A DNA stretch of 64,000 nt from Anaeromyxobacter sp. Fw109-5. GTDB taxonomy: Bacteria > Myxococcota > Myxococcia > Myxococcales > Anaeromyxobacteraceae. Under the pieces are notes generated by a model, which was given only the letters and a program-made list of their open reading frames with translations, was not told where the DNA came from and searched no databases. The translations under genes were made by a program, and so were the position numbers. Of the stretch, positions 34,603 through 44,024 are shown one piece after another. The DNA lies in NCBI RefSeq assembly GCF_000017505.1, contig NC_009675.1, forward strand, positions 3,972,501 through 4,036,500, in the 5' to 3' direction. The stretch's first letter is position 1, and each line of letters opens with the position of its first letter.

Positions 34603-35781
34603 TCACCCGGAAGGACTGGCGAAATCCCCGCTCGCGCAGCGGGCGATCACGCGTCCGATCCCCTGGGCGAGCTCGTGGGGCTGGGGCAGCAGCGAGATGA
34701 CGAGGTGACCCGGCCGCTCGAAGTCGTAGAAGAACCCGGGCTGCACCACGACGCCGTCGTCGAGGAGCGCGAGGCAGAGCGCCTCCTCGTCCACGGTCTG
34801 TCCGATGCGGAGCACCGCCGTCCACCCGCCCGCGGACGGCAGCGCGCCCACCGGCGCGTCGCGGAGGTCCGCCAAGGTGGCCCGGTTCGCGGCGAGGCGG
34901 GCGCGCAGCGGCGCGAGGAAGCGCTCGCGGCGCGCGAGGAGCGGCGCGAGCGCGAGCTGCGCCGGGCCGGAGACCGAGAGGTAGGCGTCGGCGACGACCT
35001 CGAGCCGCGCGAGCGCCGGACCGACCCGCGCCTCCGGGCCGGCGGCGGCGATCCAGGCCGCCTTGAGCTGCGGGAGGCCGCAGATCTTGGACAGGCCCGC
35101 CAGGTGGAAGGCGAGCGCCTCGCGGCGGCCCGCGACGACGCTCGGGCAGGGGCCGAGGGCCGTGTCCGCGAACACCTCGTCGCCGAGGAGCGCGAGGTCG
35201 TTCGCGGCGCAGAGCCGGTCCAGCGCGGCGAGCTCCGCCGCGTCGTGCACGGCGCCGGTCGGGTTCGAGGGCGAGACCACCAGCACCGCGCGCGTGCGCG
35301 GGCCGATCGCCGCCTCCAGGGCGGCGAGGTCGAGGTGCCATCCGCCCTCGTCGCGCAGCGGGTAGCGCACCAGCCGGACCGCCTCGAGATCGGCCAGGAG
35401 GTCGAGGAGCGGATACGCCGGGGCGGGTACGAGCACCTCGTCGCCGGGATCGCAGAGGAGCTTGAAGAGGAGCGCGTAGGCCTCGCTCGTCGAGGCGGTC
35501 AGGAGGATGCGGCCGGCGTCCACCGGCGCGCCCCGCGCGGCGAGGTACTCCGCGACCGCCTCGCGCGCCTCGGGGAGGCCCACCGGCGTCGGCTCGTACG
35601 TCGCGACGCGCCGGTCGGCCAGCACGGCGGCGAGCTCGGCCGGATCCCAGGCGAGCCCGACGCGGGTGGGGTTCGACTCGGCGAGATCCAGGTGAGGCCG
35701 GCCGCTCGCGCGGAGCGCGTCGACCCGCGCCGCGAGCGCGTTGGCCGAGAGGTCCCAGGCGGTGCGGGAGGAGAGCCCCAC
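34603..35781 (-). CDS. PLP-dependent class I/II aminotransferase
   Basis: This 392-residue cytoplasmic enzyme has a fold-type I layout. TASTSEAYALLFKLLCDPGD forms the phosphate-binding turn, VVSPSNPTGAVHD holds the Asn that contacts pyridoxal phosphate, DEVFAD supplies the Asp, and GLSKICGLPQLK carries the Schiff-base Lys. The N-terminal DLAESNPTRVGL is like aspartate/alanine-type aminotransferases. The amino-acid substrate cannot be told from motifs. It stands alone, divergent from the S46 peptidase gene. Confidence 0.85.
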   Translation of the reverse strand: MGLSSRTAWDLSANALAARVDALRASGRPHLDLAESNPTRVGLAWDPAELAAVLADRRVATYEPTPVGLPEAREAVAEYLAARGAPVDAGRILLTASTSEAYALLFKLLCDPGDEVLVPAPAYPLLDLLADLEAVRLVRYPLRDEGGWHLDLAALEAAIGPRTRAVLVVSPSNPTGAVHDAAELAALDRLCAANDLALLGDEVFADTALGPCPSVVAGRREALAFHLAGLSKICGLPQLKAAWIAAAGPEARVGPALARLEVVADAYLSVSGPAQLALAPLLARRERFLAPLRARLAANRATLADLRDAPVGALPSAGGWTAVLRIGQTVDEEALCLALLDDGVVVQPGFFYDFERPGHLVISLLPQPHELAQGIGRVIARCASGDFASPSG

Positions 35782-35843
35782 GAGGCGGATCCTACCGCGC
35801 CCAGGACGGGCTGGAGCGCGCCTCGCGTCACGTTCAGGCTGCC

Positions 35844-35872
35844 TTGACTCCCCGACACGCCGGCCCTATGAC
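35844..35872 (+). promoter_or_regulatory. Predicted promoter of the S46 peptidase gene
   Basis: TTGACT (35844-35849), 17-base spacer, TATGAC (35867-35872). A leader of about 45 bases carries a strong RBS GGAGG (35911-35915) before the ATG at 35925. Confidence 0.55.
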
Positions 35873-35924
35873 GCGGCCACCGGGGCGGGCCGCCTCGGCG
35901 CTCTCTCCCCGGAGGCACACCGAC

Positions 35925-38009
35925 ATGAAGAGACTGGCCGTCGCGCTCGCCCTGATCGCGCCGCTCGCCGCGGCGGCGGACGAGGGCATGTGGACGTATG
36001 ACGCCTTCCCCGCCGACAAGGTCGAGAAGAAGTACGGGTTCCGGCCCAGCGACGCCTGGCTCGAGAACGCGCGGCTCTCCTCGGCGCGGCTCGCTGGCGG
36101 CTGCTCGGCGAGCTTCGTCTCCGAGGACGGCCTCGTGATGACGAACCACCACTGCGCGCACGAATGCATCGAGCAGCTCTCGACCGCGCAGAAGGACTTC
36201 GTGAAGAGCGGCTTCTACGCGAAGACGCTCCCCGACGAGGTGAAGTGCCCGACGGTGGAGGTGAACCAGCTCGTCCAGATCACCGACGTCACGCAGCGCA
36301 TCCGCGCCGCGACGAAGGGGCTCGAGGGCGAGGCCTACCACAAGGCGCTGCAGGGCGAGATGGCAAAGGCGGAGAAGGAGTGCCAGACCTCCGACGAGCT
36401 CCGCTGCGACGTCGTGACCCTGTACCAGGGCGGCGTGTACGACCTGTACAAGTACCGGCGCTTCCAGGACGTCCGCCTCGTGTTCGCCCCGGAGTTCGCC
36501 ATCGCCTTCTTCGGCGGCGACCCCGACAACTTCATGTTCCCGCGCTACGACCTCGACGTCGCGTTCCTGCGCGTGTACCAGGGCGGCAAGCCGGCCAAGA
36601 TGAAGAACTTCTTCCGCTGGTCCGCGAAGGGCGCCGAGGCGGGAGAGCTGACGCTCGTCTCTGGCCACCCGGGCGGCACGGATCGCGGGCTCACCACGGC
36701 GCAGCTCGCCATGCAGCGCGACGTGGTGCTGCCCGACCGGCTGCAGAGCCTCGCCGAGCTGCGCGGCCTGCTCACCGGGTATCAGCTGCTCGGCCCCGAG
36801 CAGAAGCGCACCTCGAACGCGCTCCTGTTCTACGTGGAGAACGGCTACAAGGCGCTGCGCGGGCGGCACCTGGCGCTCCAGGATCGCGCCTTCTTCCGCT
36901 CCCTCGTGGAGAGCGAGGAGACGCTGAAGGCGCAGCTCGCGAAGGCCCCGGCGGGCAAGGACGCGCTCGCCGCGTTCGACGCCATCGCCCAGGCGCAGCA
37001 GCGGCTGCTCCAGATCCGCGACGAGTACAACGCGCTCGAGGGCGGCTTCCGCAACAGCACGCTGTTCGGGATGGCGCGCGACCTCGTCCGCGGCGCGGTC
37101 GAGCGGCCGAAGCCCAACCCGGATCGCCTGCGCGAGTTCCGCGAGTCCAACCTGCCGGCGCTCACGCAGGAGCTCTTCAGCCAGGCGCCCATCTACCCCG
37201 AGTTCGAGGCGCTGCTGCTCGGCCACTCGCTCACGAAGATCCGCGAGCGGCTCGGCACGGACCACCCCACCGTGAAGAAGCTCCTCGGCAAGGAGTCGCC
37301 GCAGGAGGTCGCGAAGCGCGTGGTCGAAGGGACGAAGCTCCGGGACGTCGCCGTCCGCAAGCGGCTCTGGGAGGGCGGCGAGGCGGCCGTGAAGGGCGCG
37401 AACGACCCGCTCCTCGCCCTCGCCGCGGCGGTGGACGCGGACGCGCGCGCCATCCGCCGCACGTTCGAGGACGAGGTGGACTCGGTCGTGAAGAAGAACC
37501 ACGAGCGCATCGCCGAGGCGCGCTTCGCGGTGCAGGGCCGGACGAACTACCCGGACGCGACGTTCACGCTGCGGCTGTCCTACGGCGCGGTCGAGGGCTG
37601 GCTCGAGAAGGGCACGCCGGTCGAGCCCTTCACCGTGTTCGCGGGCGCGTACGAGCGGCACACCGGGCGCGATCCCTACGCCCTGCCGGAGAGCTGGCTC
37701 ACCGCCAAGGAACGGCTCGACCTCCGGACGCGGTTCAACTTCGTGACCACCAACGACATCATCGGCGGGAACTCCGGGTCCCCCATGATCAACGAGAAGG
37801 CCGAGATCGTGGGCCTCGTCTTCGACGGCAACATCCACTCGCTGGGCGGCGACTACGGCTTCGACCCGGCGGTGAACCGCACCGTGGCGGTCCACTCCGA
37901 CGCCATCGTCGAGGCGCTCACCAAGATCTACGGCGCCGAGCGCGTCGTGCAGGAGCTGCGGCCCGCCGCGAGCAAGGGCGGCAAGCCGTCGGGCCGCGCG
38001 CGCCGCTAG
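35925..38009 (+). CDS. S46-family exopeptidase (dipeptidyl-peptidase 7/11 type)
   Basis: This 694-residue exported protein starts at ATG 35925 behind GGAGG, with a signal peptide (1-18). It has the chymotrypsin-like S46 triad: His in VMTNHHCAHE (about 67), Asp in FGGDPDNFMFPRYDLD, and nucleophile Ser in GGNSGSPMINEKAEI near residue 620. The alpha-helical insert (about 270-540) typical of DPP7/DPP11 is present. The family removes dipeptides from peptide N-termini in the periplasm and supports growth on peptides. The residue fixing DPP7 versus DPP11 specificity was not resolved by eye. Confidence 0.9.
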   Translation: MKRLAVALALIAPLAAAADEGMWTYDAFPADKVEKKYGFRPSDAWLENARLSSARLAGGCSASFVSEDGLVMTNHHCAHECIEQLSTAQKDFVKSGFYAKTLPDEVKCPTVEVNQLVQITDVTQRIRAATKGLEGEAYHKALQGEMAKAEKECQTSDELRCDVVTLYQGGVYDLYKYRRFQDVRLVFAPEFAIAFFGGDPDNFMFPRYDLDVAFLRVYQGGKPAKMKNFFRWSAKGAEAGELTLVSGHPGGTDRGLTTAQLAMQRDVVLPDRLQSLAELRGLLTGYQLLGPEQKRTSNALLFYVENGYKALRGRHLALQDRAFFRSLVESEETLKAQLAKAPAGKDALAAFDAIAQAQQRLLQIRDEYNALEGGFRNSTLFGMARDLVRGAVERPKPNPDRLREFRESNLPALTQELFSQAPIYPEFEALLLGHSLTKIRERLGTDHPTVKKLLGKESPQEVAKRVVEGTKLRDVAVRKRLWEGGEAAVKGANDPLLALAAAVDADARAIRRTFEDEVDSVVKKNHERIAEARFAVQGRTNYPDATFTLRLSYGAVEGWLEKGTPVEPFTVFAGAYERHTGRDPYALPESWLTAKERLDLRTRFNFVTTNDIIGGNSGSPMINEKAEIVGLVFDGNIHSLGGDYGFDPAVNRTVAVHSDAIVEALTKIYGAERVVQELRPAASKGGKPSGRARR

Positions 38010-38028
38010 CGGAGTCGCGCGGCGGGAC

Positions 38029-38060
38029 CGGCCCGGGCGCTCGACAGGGCGTCCGGGCCG
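38029..38060 (+). terminator. Hairpin terminator after the S46 peptidase gene
   Basis: A 14-bp stem (CGGCCCGGGCGCTC with GGGCGTCCGGGCCG, two G-U pairs) around the loop GACA, 20 bases after the stop codon. Only a mixed pyrimidine stretch (CCCTCTTC) follows. Confidence 0.45.
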
Positions 38061-38138
38061 CGCCCTCTTCGCCGGTGACCGGCGGGGGCCCCTGCTATCC
38101 TCCGCCGCCTCGCATCACCCTACCGCCACGAGAATCGC

Positions 38139-39521
38139 ATGAGCCCCAACCCTCAGCCGGCGGCCACGGCCGGCGCCCTGGATCGCTTCTTCGGCCTCAC
38201 CGCGCGCGGCACCACCGTCCGCCGCGAGATCCTGGCCGGCGCCACGACGTTCGTGACGATGGCGTACATCCTGTTCGTCAACCCCGAGATCCTGCACGGC
38301 GCCGCCGGGGGGCCCCGGATGTTCGGGCCGCTGCTGACCTCCACCGCGCTCGTCGGGGCGGTGGCGACCATCGCCATGGGGCTCGCCTCGAACCTGCCGC
38401 TCGCGCTCGCCTCCGGCATGGGGCTCAACGCGGTGGTCGCCTTCCAGCTCGCGGGCGCGATGAAGCTCTCCTACGCGCAGGCCATGGGCGTCATCGTGGC
38501 CGAGGGCCTCGTCATCACCGCGCTCGTGGCGACGGGGCTGCGCCAGGCGGTGGTGCGGGCGGTGCCCATGGCGCTGAAGCGCGCCATCGGCATCGGCATC
38601 GGCCTCTTCCTCGCGATCATCGGCTTCAAGAACGCCGGGTTCGTGTCCGCGGGCGGCGGGCTGCTGACCCTGGGCGAGCACGGCCGGCTCACCGGGTTCC
38701 CCGTCCTGCTCTTCGTGCTCACGCTCCTCTTCACCGCGTGGCTCGTGGCGAAGAACGTCCGCGGCGCGCTCCTCATCGGCATCGGGGTGTCCACCGCCGT
38801 CGCGGTGAGCGCGAAGGCGGCGTTCGGCGGCGCCGGGTTCGGGCCGCAGGTCGCGAACGTCCCGGCCTCGTTCATCGCGATGCCCGACTTCTCGCTGGTG
38901 GGCACCGTGGACTTCTCCTTCGTCGCCGTGCTCGGCGTGGTGCCCGCCGCCCTGGCGGTGTTCTCGATCATGCTGTCCGACTTCTTCGACACGGTCGGCA
39001 CGGTGGTCGCGGTCGGGCAGGAGGCGAAGTACCTCGACGAGGACGGCAACTTCCCCCGCCCGAGCGCGGTCCTGCTCGTGGACTCGCTCGCCGCGATCGC
39101 GGGCGGCGCCGCGGGGGCCTCGTCGGCCACGACCTACGTCGAGAGCGCCTCCGGCGCCGCCGCGGGGGGCCGCACCGGCCTCACCTCGGTGGTGACCGGG
39201 GCCCTCTTCGCGCTCTGCCTCTTCATCTCGCCGCTCGCGGGCGTGGTCCCGCCGCACGCGACGGGCGCGATCCTCGTCCTGGTCGGCTTCATGATGATGC
39301 GCGAGGTCGGCGCCATCGCGTGGGACGACCCCACCGAGGCGATCCCGGCGTTCCTCACGCTGAGCGTGATGCCGTTCACCTACTCGATCACGAACGGCAT
39401 CGGGGCGGGCTTCGTCTCCTTCGTCGTGCTGAAGGCGCTCCGCGGCCGCGGCCGCGAGATCCACCCGCTCATGGCGGGGTCGGCGATCGCCTTCGTGCTC
39501 TACTTCGCGATCGGCGGGTAG
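38139..39521 (+). CDS. NCS2-family purine permease (AzgA/PbuG-like)
   Basis: This 460-residue inner-membrane transporter has about 12-14 hydrophobic segments. Signature stretches of the hypoxanthine/guanine/adenine branch are GATTFVTMAYILFVNPEIL, GLASNLPLALASGMGLNAVV, and ASSATTYVESASGAAAGGRTG after the DFFDTVGTVV substrate loop. It probably imports purine bases with protons. It converges with nadA with a 21-base gap. No purine riboswitch is visible in the 129-base upstream gap. Confidence 0.9.
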   Translation: MSPNPQPAATAGALDRFFGLTARGTTVRREILAGATTFVTMAYILFVNPEILHGAAGGPRMFGPLLTSTALVGAVATIAMGLASNLPLALASGMGLNAVVAFQLAGAMKLSYAQAMGVIVAEGLVITALVATGLRQAVVRAVPMALKRAIGIGIGLFLAIIGFKNAGFVSAGGGLLTLGEHGRLTGFPVLLFVLTLLFTAWLVAKNVRGALLIGIGVSTAVAVSAKAAFGGAGFGPQVANVPASFIAMPDFSLVGTVDFSFVAVLGVVPAALAVFSIMLSDFFDTVGTVVAVGQEAKYLDEDGNFPRPSAVLLVDSLAAIAGGAAGASSATTYVESASGAAAGGRTGLTSVVTGALFALCLFISPLAGVVPPHATGAILVLVGFMMMREVGAIAWDDPTEAIPAFLTLSVMPFTYSITNGIGAGFVSFVVLKALRGRGREIHPLMAGSAIAFVLYFAIGG

Positions 39522-39542
39522 CCGCGGCGCACGTACCGGTGG

Positions 39543-40547
39543 TCAGGCGTCCCTCGGTACCGCGATCATCCGCTCCAGCGCGCGCCGCGCCCCCTCGGCC
39601 ACGTCCTGGGGGACGTGGATCTCGTGCTTGCCGCGGCGGAGCGCGTCGCGGACCATGACGAGGTCGATCATCTTCATGTACGGACAGTGCATGCGACAGC
39701 CGATGCAGCCGTCCGCGACGATGAACTCCCTGTCGGGCCAGCGCTTCTTCAGCTGGTAGACGATGCCGTGCTCGGTCGCGACGATGAAGGTGCGGGCCTG
39801 CGGGTGCCGCTCGACCGCGGTGAGCATGGCGGTGGTCGAGCAGACCTCGTCGGCGATCTCGATCACGTCGGCGCGGCACTCGGGGTGCGCGATCACCACC
39901 GCGTCGGGCTTCGCGTCCTTGACGCGGTTCACGTTCGCGGAGCGCAGCACGTCGTGCACGGGGCAGCAGCCGTCGTAGACGACGATCTCCTTCTCGGGCA
40001 CCTTCCCCTTCACCCAGTCGCCGAGGTTCCGGTCCGGCGTGAACAGGATCTTCTGCTGCGGCAGGGAGCGGACCACCGAGGCCGCATTGGCGCTGGTGCA
40101 GCAGATGTCGGAGAGCGCCTTCACCTCGGCGGTGGAGTTCACGTAGGTGACCACCGCGTGGTCCGGGTAGCGCTCCTTCCAGTCCTCGAGCGACTCGGGC
40201 GTGATCGAGTCCGCGAGCGAGCAGCCGGCGGAGAGGTTGGGGAGGAGCACCCGCTTCTCCGGCGCGAGCACCTTCGCCGACTCCGCCATGAAGTGCACGC
40301 CGCAGAAGACGATGGTGGACTGGGGGACCTTCTTCCCGGTGATCGCGAGCTGCAGGGAGTCGCCGACGTGGTCGGCGATCTTCTGGATCTCTGGGAGCTG
40401 GTAGTTGTGGGCGAGGATGACCGCGTCCTTCTCCTTCGCCAGCGCGCGGATCTCGTCCTCGAGCTCGCGCACGTCGCCGGCGGGAAGGTCGCTGCCGGCC
40501 TCCGGGCTCGCGACGGGGTCGTGGATGGGGAAGACAGGGAGGGTCAT
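39543..40547 (-). CDS. nadA: Quinolinate synthase NadA
   Basis: This 334-residue enzyme condenses iminoaspartate with dihydroxyacetone phosphate to quinolinate in NAD synthesis. Family motifs include ILAHNYQLPEIQKIADHVGD, IVFCGVHFMAESAKVL, DGCCPVHDVL and VDTATEHG-like VATEHGIVYQLKK. Conserved cysteines that ligate the 4Fe-4S cluster lie in FCGVHF and, with the C-terminal set, DGCIGCRMHCPYMK. Its start overlaps the stop of the small upstream gene (ATGA). nadB and nadC are not nearby. Confidence 0.95.
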   Translation of the reverse strand: MTLPVFPIHDPVASPEAGSDLPAGDVRELEDEIRALAKEKDAVILAHNYQLPEIQKIADHVGDSLQLAITGKKVPQSTIVFCGVHFMAESAKVLAPEKRVLLPNLSAGCSLADSITPESLEDWKERYPDHAVVTYVNSTAEVKALSDICCTSANAASVVRSLPQQKILFTPDRNLGDWVKGKVPEKEIVVYDGCCPVHDVLRSANVNRVKDAKPDAVVIAHPECRADVIEIADEVCSTTAMLTAVERHPQARTFIVATEHGIVYQLKKRWPDREFIVADGCIGCRMHCPYMKMIDLVMVRDALRRGKHEIHVPQDVAEGARRALERMIAVPRDA

Positions 40548-40756
40548 GCTTTCACCCGGGCGCCGCGCGCGGGCTTGATGTCGCCCGTGCCGGCGGGAAA
40601 GAGGCGCCAGAACTCGCGGCGGACGAGCCCGACGAGCGTCGCGGACTTGGAGAACCCGTGGTAGCGGGCGACGGCCTCCAGCATGGCCGCGTCCTCGTCC
40701 GTGGCCGAGAAGCTGCGGACCTTCGCGGCGCGCCCGTTCGCCTTCCTCGTGACCAT
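40544..40756 (-). CDS. Small basic protein upstream of nadA, possible ribbon-helix-helix
   Basis: This 70-residue protein is very basic at both ends, with a central strand-helix-helix pattern (AKVRSFSATDEDAAMLEAVA, RYHGFSKSATLVGLVRREFW) resembling CopG/Arc-type ribbon-helix-helix DNA-binding proteins. It is translationally coupled to nadA and has its own strong promoter, so it may be an autoregulator of NAD synthesis. The family is not certain. Confidence 0.65.
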   Translation of the reverse strand: MVTRKANGRAAKVRSFSATDEDAAMLEAVARYHGFSKSATLVGLVRREFWRLFPAGTGDIKPARGARVKA

Positions 40757-40765
40757 TCGCGATTT

Positions 40766-40794
40766 CTTATATAAGCCTTGAGTAGCGGGGGCAA
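40766..40794 (-). promoter_or_regulatory. Predicted promoter of the small gene-nadA operon
   Basis: TTGCCC (40794-40789), 17-base spacer, TATAAG (40771-40766) on the minus strand, 9 bases before the ATG at 40756. The -10 lies within a palindrome CTTATATAAG (40766-40775) that could be a binding site for a dimeric repressor such as the small gene product itself. Confidence 0.55.
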
Positions 40795-40815
40795 GGGCCC
40801 GCCGCCCCCAGTCCG

Positions 40816-41583
40816 ATGAAGCTCGCCGTCACCACCCCGCTCCGCCCCTCCCCCGCCGAGGAGGCCGCCGCCCGCGCGGCCGCGGCGCGCCACGCGCTGC
40901 CGTTCACGCCGCGCGGCCACCGCTCGCTCGAGGCGGCGCGCGCGGAGGCGGGGGCCGACGCGCTGCTCGTGCTGTCGGCGCGCCACGCCGCGCTCGTGGT
41001 GGACGGGGAGGAGCGGCGCTGGTCGCCGGGCATGGGGGCGCTCAGGGCGAAGCGCGGCGCGGGCTCCGGCCCGCCCGACCCTTTCCTCGCCGCCACCGGG
41101 ATCGGCCCCGGCGACGCGGTCCTGGACTGCACCCTCGGGCTCGGCGCGGACGCGCTGGTCGCCGCGGTCGCGGCGGGCCCGCGCGGCCGCGTCGTCGGGC
41201 TGGAGGCCTCCCCCGCGCTCGCCGCGTGGGTGGCGGAGGGGCTCGCCCGGCACCCCGACCCCGCCGCGCGTCGGGTGGAGGTGCGCGCGGCGGAGCACCG
41301 GGCCGCGCTCGCGGCGCTCCCGCCCCGCAGCTTCGACGTGGTGGTGTTCGACCCGATGTTCCGCCACGCCCGCGCCGAGCCCGGCGGCTTCGATCTCGTC
41401 CGCCGGCTGGCCCAGGCGAGCCCGCTCGCGGCCGAGGCGCTGCGGGACGCCCGCCGCGTGGCGCGACGCTGGGTGGTCGTGAAGGACGGCGCGCCGGGCT
41501 GGGATCTCGCGCGCCTCGGCCTCGTGCCGCTGCCGAGCGCGCGCGGCGCCCACCGGTACTACGCGCGCGTCCCGCCGGCGTGA
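40816..41583 (+). CDS. RsmJ-like SAM-dependent methyltransferase
   Basis: This 255-residue cytoplasmic protein has a class I methyltransferase core: AVLDCTLGLGADALVAA as motif I, RVVGLEASPALAAWV, and FDVVVFDPMFRHARAE, whose DPMF block resembles the DPMFP motif of RsmJ. RsmJ methylates 16S rRNA. The N-terminal 80 residues are more divergent, so substrate specificity is inferred only. It diverges from the nadA operon and converges with the LytTR regulator. Confidence 0.7.
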   Translation: MKLAVTTPLRPSPAEEAAARAAAARHALPFTPRGHRSLEAARAEAGADALLVLSARHAALVVDGEERRWSPGMGALRAKRGAGSGPPDPFLAATGIGPGDAVLDCTLGLGADALVAAVAAGPRGRVVGLEASPALAAWVAEGLARHPDPAARRVEVRAAEHRAALAALPPRSFDVVVFDPMFRHARAEPGGFDLVRRLAQASPLAAEALRDARRVARRWVVVKDGAPGWDLARLGLVPLPSARGAHRYYARVPPA

Positions 41584-41634
41584 GCCTGCACGACGGCGCC
41601 CTCGGCGAACGCGACCGGAGGCGCCCGCTCACCG

Positions 41635-42348
41635 TCAGAACCCCAGCAGCTCGCGGACGCGGGAGAGGTGGCGGCGGCTGATCGGGACCGTGTGTCCCGA
41701 GCGGGTGCGGATGGTCGCGTTCGAGCCGTCGCCGAGGGAGACCTCGTCGATGGCCGCGGCGTTCACCAGGTACTGCTTGTGGCACCGCAGGAGCCCGGCG
41801 CGCTCCTCCAGCACCTGCAGCGTCAGCTCGGTGCCAAACTCGCCCTGACCGCTCACCACGTACACGCCGGAGATCGTCGACTTGACGATCTCGACGTCCG
41901 TCACGTTGACCAGCTTGATGGTGCGCTTGCCCGCGCACGGGACGCGCGTGATGGGGGCGCTCGCGAACGGCGGGCGGCCGGACGGCGCGGAGCGCTGCTT
42001 CAGCCGCTCGACCGTCCGGGCGAGGCGCTCGGGGGACACCGGCTTCAGCAGGTAGTCGACCGCGTCCTCGTCGAAGGCGCGGATCGCGAACTCGTCGTGC
42101 GCGGTCACGAACACCACCTGCGGCATCACCTCGTCCTCGATCATCGAGAGGAGGTCGAACCCGCTCACGCCTGGCATCCTGACGTCGAGGAACACGACGT
42201 CGGGACGCTCGCGCCGGATCGCCGCGAGGGCCTCCACCCCGTCCTCGGCCTCCCCCACCACCACGAACTCCCCCGTCGCCTTCAGCAGCAGCGCCAGCTC
42301 CTCGCGCGGGAGCAGCTCGTCGTCCACGATCAGCGCGCGCATCATCAT
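41635..42348 (-). CDS. btsR: LytTR-family response regulator (BtsR/YpdB-like)
   Basis: This 237-residue protein has a receiver domain (1-120: ALIVDDELLPREEL, phospho-Asp in VVFLDVRMPGVSGFDLL, Lys in YLLKPVSPERL) and a LytTR DNA-binding domain (about 140-237: RCHKQYLVNAAAIDEVS, TVPISRRHLSRVRELLGF). Three consecutive ATG codons (42348, 42345, 42342) are possible starts. The first overlaps the kinase stop codon. It forms a pair with the kinase upstream. BtsR in E. coli responds to pyruvate; that ligand is only an analogy here. Confidence 0.9.
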   Translation of the reverse strand: MMMRALIVDDELLPREELALLLKATGEFVVVGEAEDGVEALAAIRRERPDVVFLDVRMPGVSGFDLLSMIEDEVMPQVVFVTAHDEFAIRAFDEDAVDYLLKPVSPERLARTVERLKQRSAPSGRPPFASAPITRVPCAGKRTIKLVNVTDVEIVKSTISGVYVVSGQGEFGTELTLQVLEERAGLLRCHKQYLVNAAAIDEVSLGDGSNATIRTRSGHTVPISRRHLSRVRELLGF

Positions 42349-44024
42349 CGGCGCACCCCCTCGACCGGCAGGAGGACCGTCACGCGGGTCAGCTCGTCGG
42401 GGACGCACGCGACGCTCACGCCGTATTCGGGCCCGAGCAGCTGCTTGATCCGCCGGTCGACGATCTTCATCCCGAGCCCGTCGCCGCCGGGGCGCTCGGC
42501 GTAGGCCCCGGCGTCGTCCTCGATCTCGATCACCGCCGCGCCGTCCCGCCGGTACGCCCGGATCCGCGCCGTGCCCGCCCCGACCGCCGCGGAGACCCCG
42601 TGCTTGATGGCATTCTCGATGAGCGGCTGGAGCGTGAAGGTCGGCAGCCTCATGTCGAGCAGGGACGCGTCCACGTCGGTCTCCACCACGAGCCGGTGCT
42701 GGAAGCGGGCCTTCTCGATCTCGAGGTACGAGCCGACGTGCTCCAGCTCCTCCCTGAGCGTCGACAGCTCACCGCTCCGCTTCAGGTTCTTCCGGAAGAA
42801 GTTCGAGAGGTGGCTCAGCAGCTCGCGGGCGCGCGGCGCGTCCCGCCGCGTCACCGCCATGATGGTGGTGAGCGCGTTGAACAGGAAGTGCGGGTTCACC
42901 TGAGCGTGCACGAGCTTCAGCTCCGCCTGGAGCAGCAGGTTCTTCTGCTCCTGGTAGCGCGTGACGAGGAGCTGGCTCGACAGGAGCGCGCCGATGCCCT
43001 CGCCGAGGGTCCGGTTCATGTTGAGGAAGCGACGGTCGCGCGGCTCGAACAGCTGCACCGTCCCGACGACGGCGCCGTCGATCTGCAGCGGCACCACGAT
43101 CACCGAGTTGAGCGGGCACTCCGGCGAGATGCGGCAGTCGTACGACTGGTGGACGCCGTCCGCGAACGTCACCGCGTTGGCCGAGATCGACTGACGCGTG
43201 AAGGGCGACATGATCGGGCCGCCGGGGGCGTGGTGGTCGCCGCCGAGGCCCGCCCACGCCAGGACCCGCTCCGTGTCGGTCACGCCGACCGCCCCGACGC
43301 CCGTCTCCTCCTTCACGATGTCGGCCAGCTCCTTCGCGAGCTCCGGGCCGAAGCCGCGCGCCATGAGCCCGAGCGTCCGCTCCGCCACCTTCAGGGCGCG
43401 CGCCGAGGACGCGGCCGCGACGCGATCGTGCTCTCGCTGGCGCTCGTTGAGCACCGCCATGAAGAGGGCGGCGCCCACGGGGTTCGCGAGGATCATCGGC
43501 AGCCCGATCACTCGCACGACCTCCACCGCCTGACCGAAGGGACGCGTGAGGAGGAGCACGATGCCCATGTGCAGGATCTCGCCCGCGAAGGTCGTCGCGA
43601 ACGCGACCGCGCGCGTCATGAGGCGCTCCGGCCTGCGCCGCAGCGCGACGTGCACGAGGCCGCCCAGGAGCCCCTCCAGCGTGGTCGCCACCGCCCCCGC
43701 GAGCGCGGCGGCGCCGCCCAGCGCCGTCACGCGGTGGACGCCCGCGGTCGCGCCGACGAGGAGCCCGAGGAGCGGCCCGCCCAGGAGCCCGGCCAGCGTC
43801 GCGCCCACGGCTCGCGTGTTGACGATCGCCTCGCCGTCGAGCACCGGGATCCCGAGGTAGTTCCCCAGCACCGCGATGCCGGTGAACACGAGGTAGAGGC
43901 GCACCTTCCCGCGCGGCCGCGGCCACTCGGCCCTGAGCGGCCGGAACGCGGGCGACCGGCAGTACAGGTAGAAGATGACGAGGAAGACGGAGAGCGCCTC
44001 GACGAGCTGGACCAGCAGACGCAT
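42345..44024 (-). CDS. btsS: LytS/BtsS-type sensor histidine kinase
   Basis: The 559 residues match BtsS (561 in E. coli). An N-terminal 5TM-LYT membrane domain lies at about 1-195, with the family phrase NTRAVGATLAGLLGGPLLGL. A GAF-like domain with TGVGAVGVTDTERVLAWAG follows, then the His-kinase domain with HAQVNPHFLFNALTTI (phospho-His) and an ATPase region TLQPLIENAIKHGVS. It acts at the inner membrane. The transporter normally controlled by BtsSR (BtsT) is not in the window. Confidence 0.9.
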   Translation of the reverse strand: MRLLVQLVEALSVFLVIFYLYCRSPAFRPLRAEWPRPRGKVRLYLVFTGIAVLGNYLGIPVLDGEAIVNTRAVGATLAGLLGGPLLGLLVGATAGVHRVTALGGAAALAGAVATTLEGLLGGLVHVALRRRPERLMTRAVAFATTFAGEILHMGIVLLLTRPFGQAVEVVRVIGLPMILANPVGAALFMAVLNERQREHDRVAAASSARALKVAERTLGLMARGFGPELAKELADIVKEETGVGAVGVTDTERVLAWAGLGGDHHAPGGPIMSPFTRQSISANAVTFADGVHQSYDCRISPECPLNSVIVVPLQIDGAVVGTVQLFEPRDRRFLNMNRTLGEGIGALLSSQLLVTRYQEQKNLLLQAELKLVHAQVNPHFLFNALTTIMAVTRRDAPRARELLSHLSNFFRKNLKRSGELSTLREELEHVGSYLEIEKARFQHRLVVETDVDASLLDMRLPTFTLQPLIENAIKHGVSAAVGAGTARIRAYRRDGAAVIEIEDDAGAYAERPGGDGLGMKIVDRRIKQLLGPEYGVSVACVPDELTRVTVLLPVEGVRR

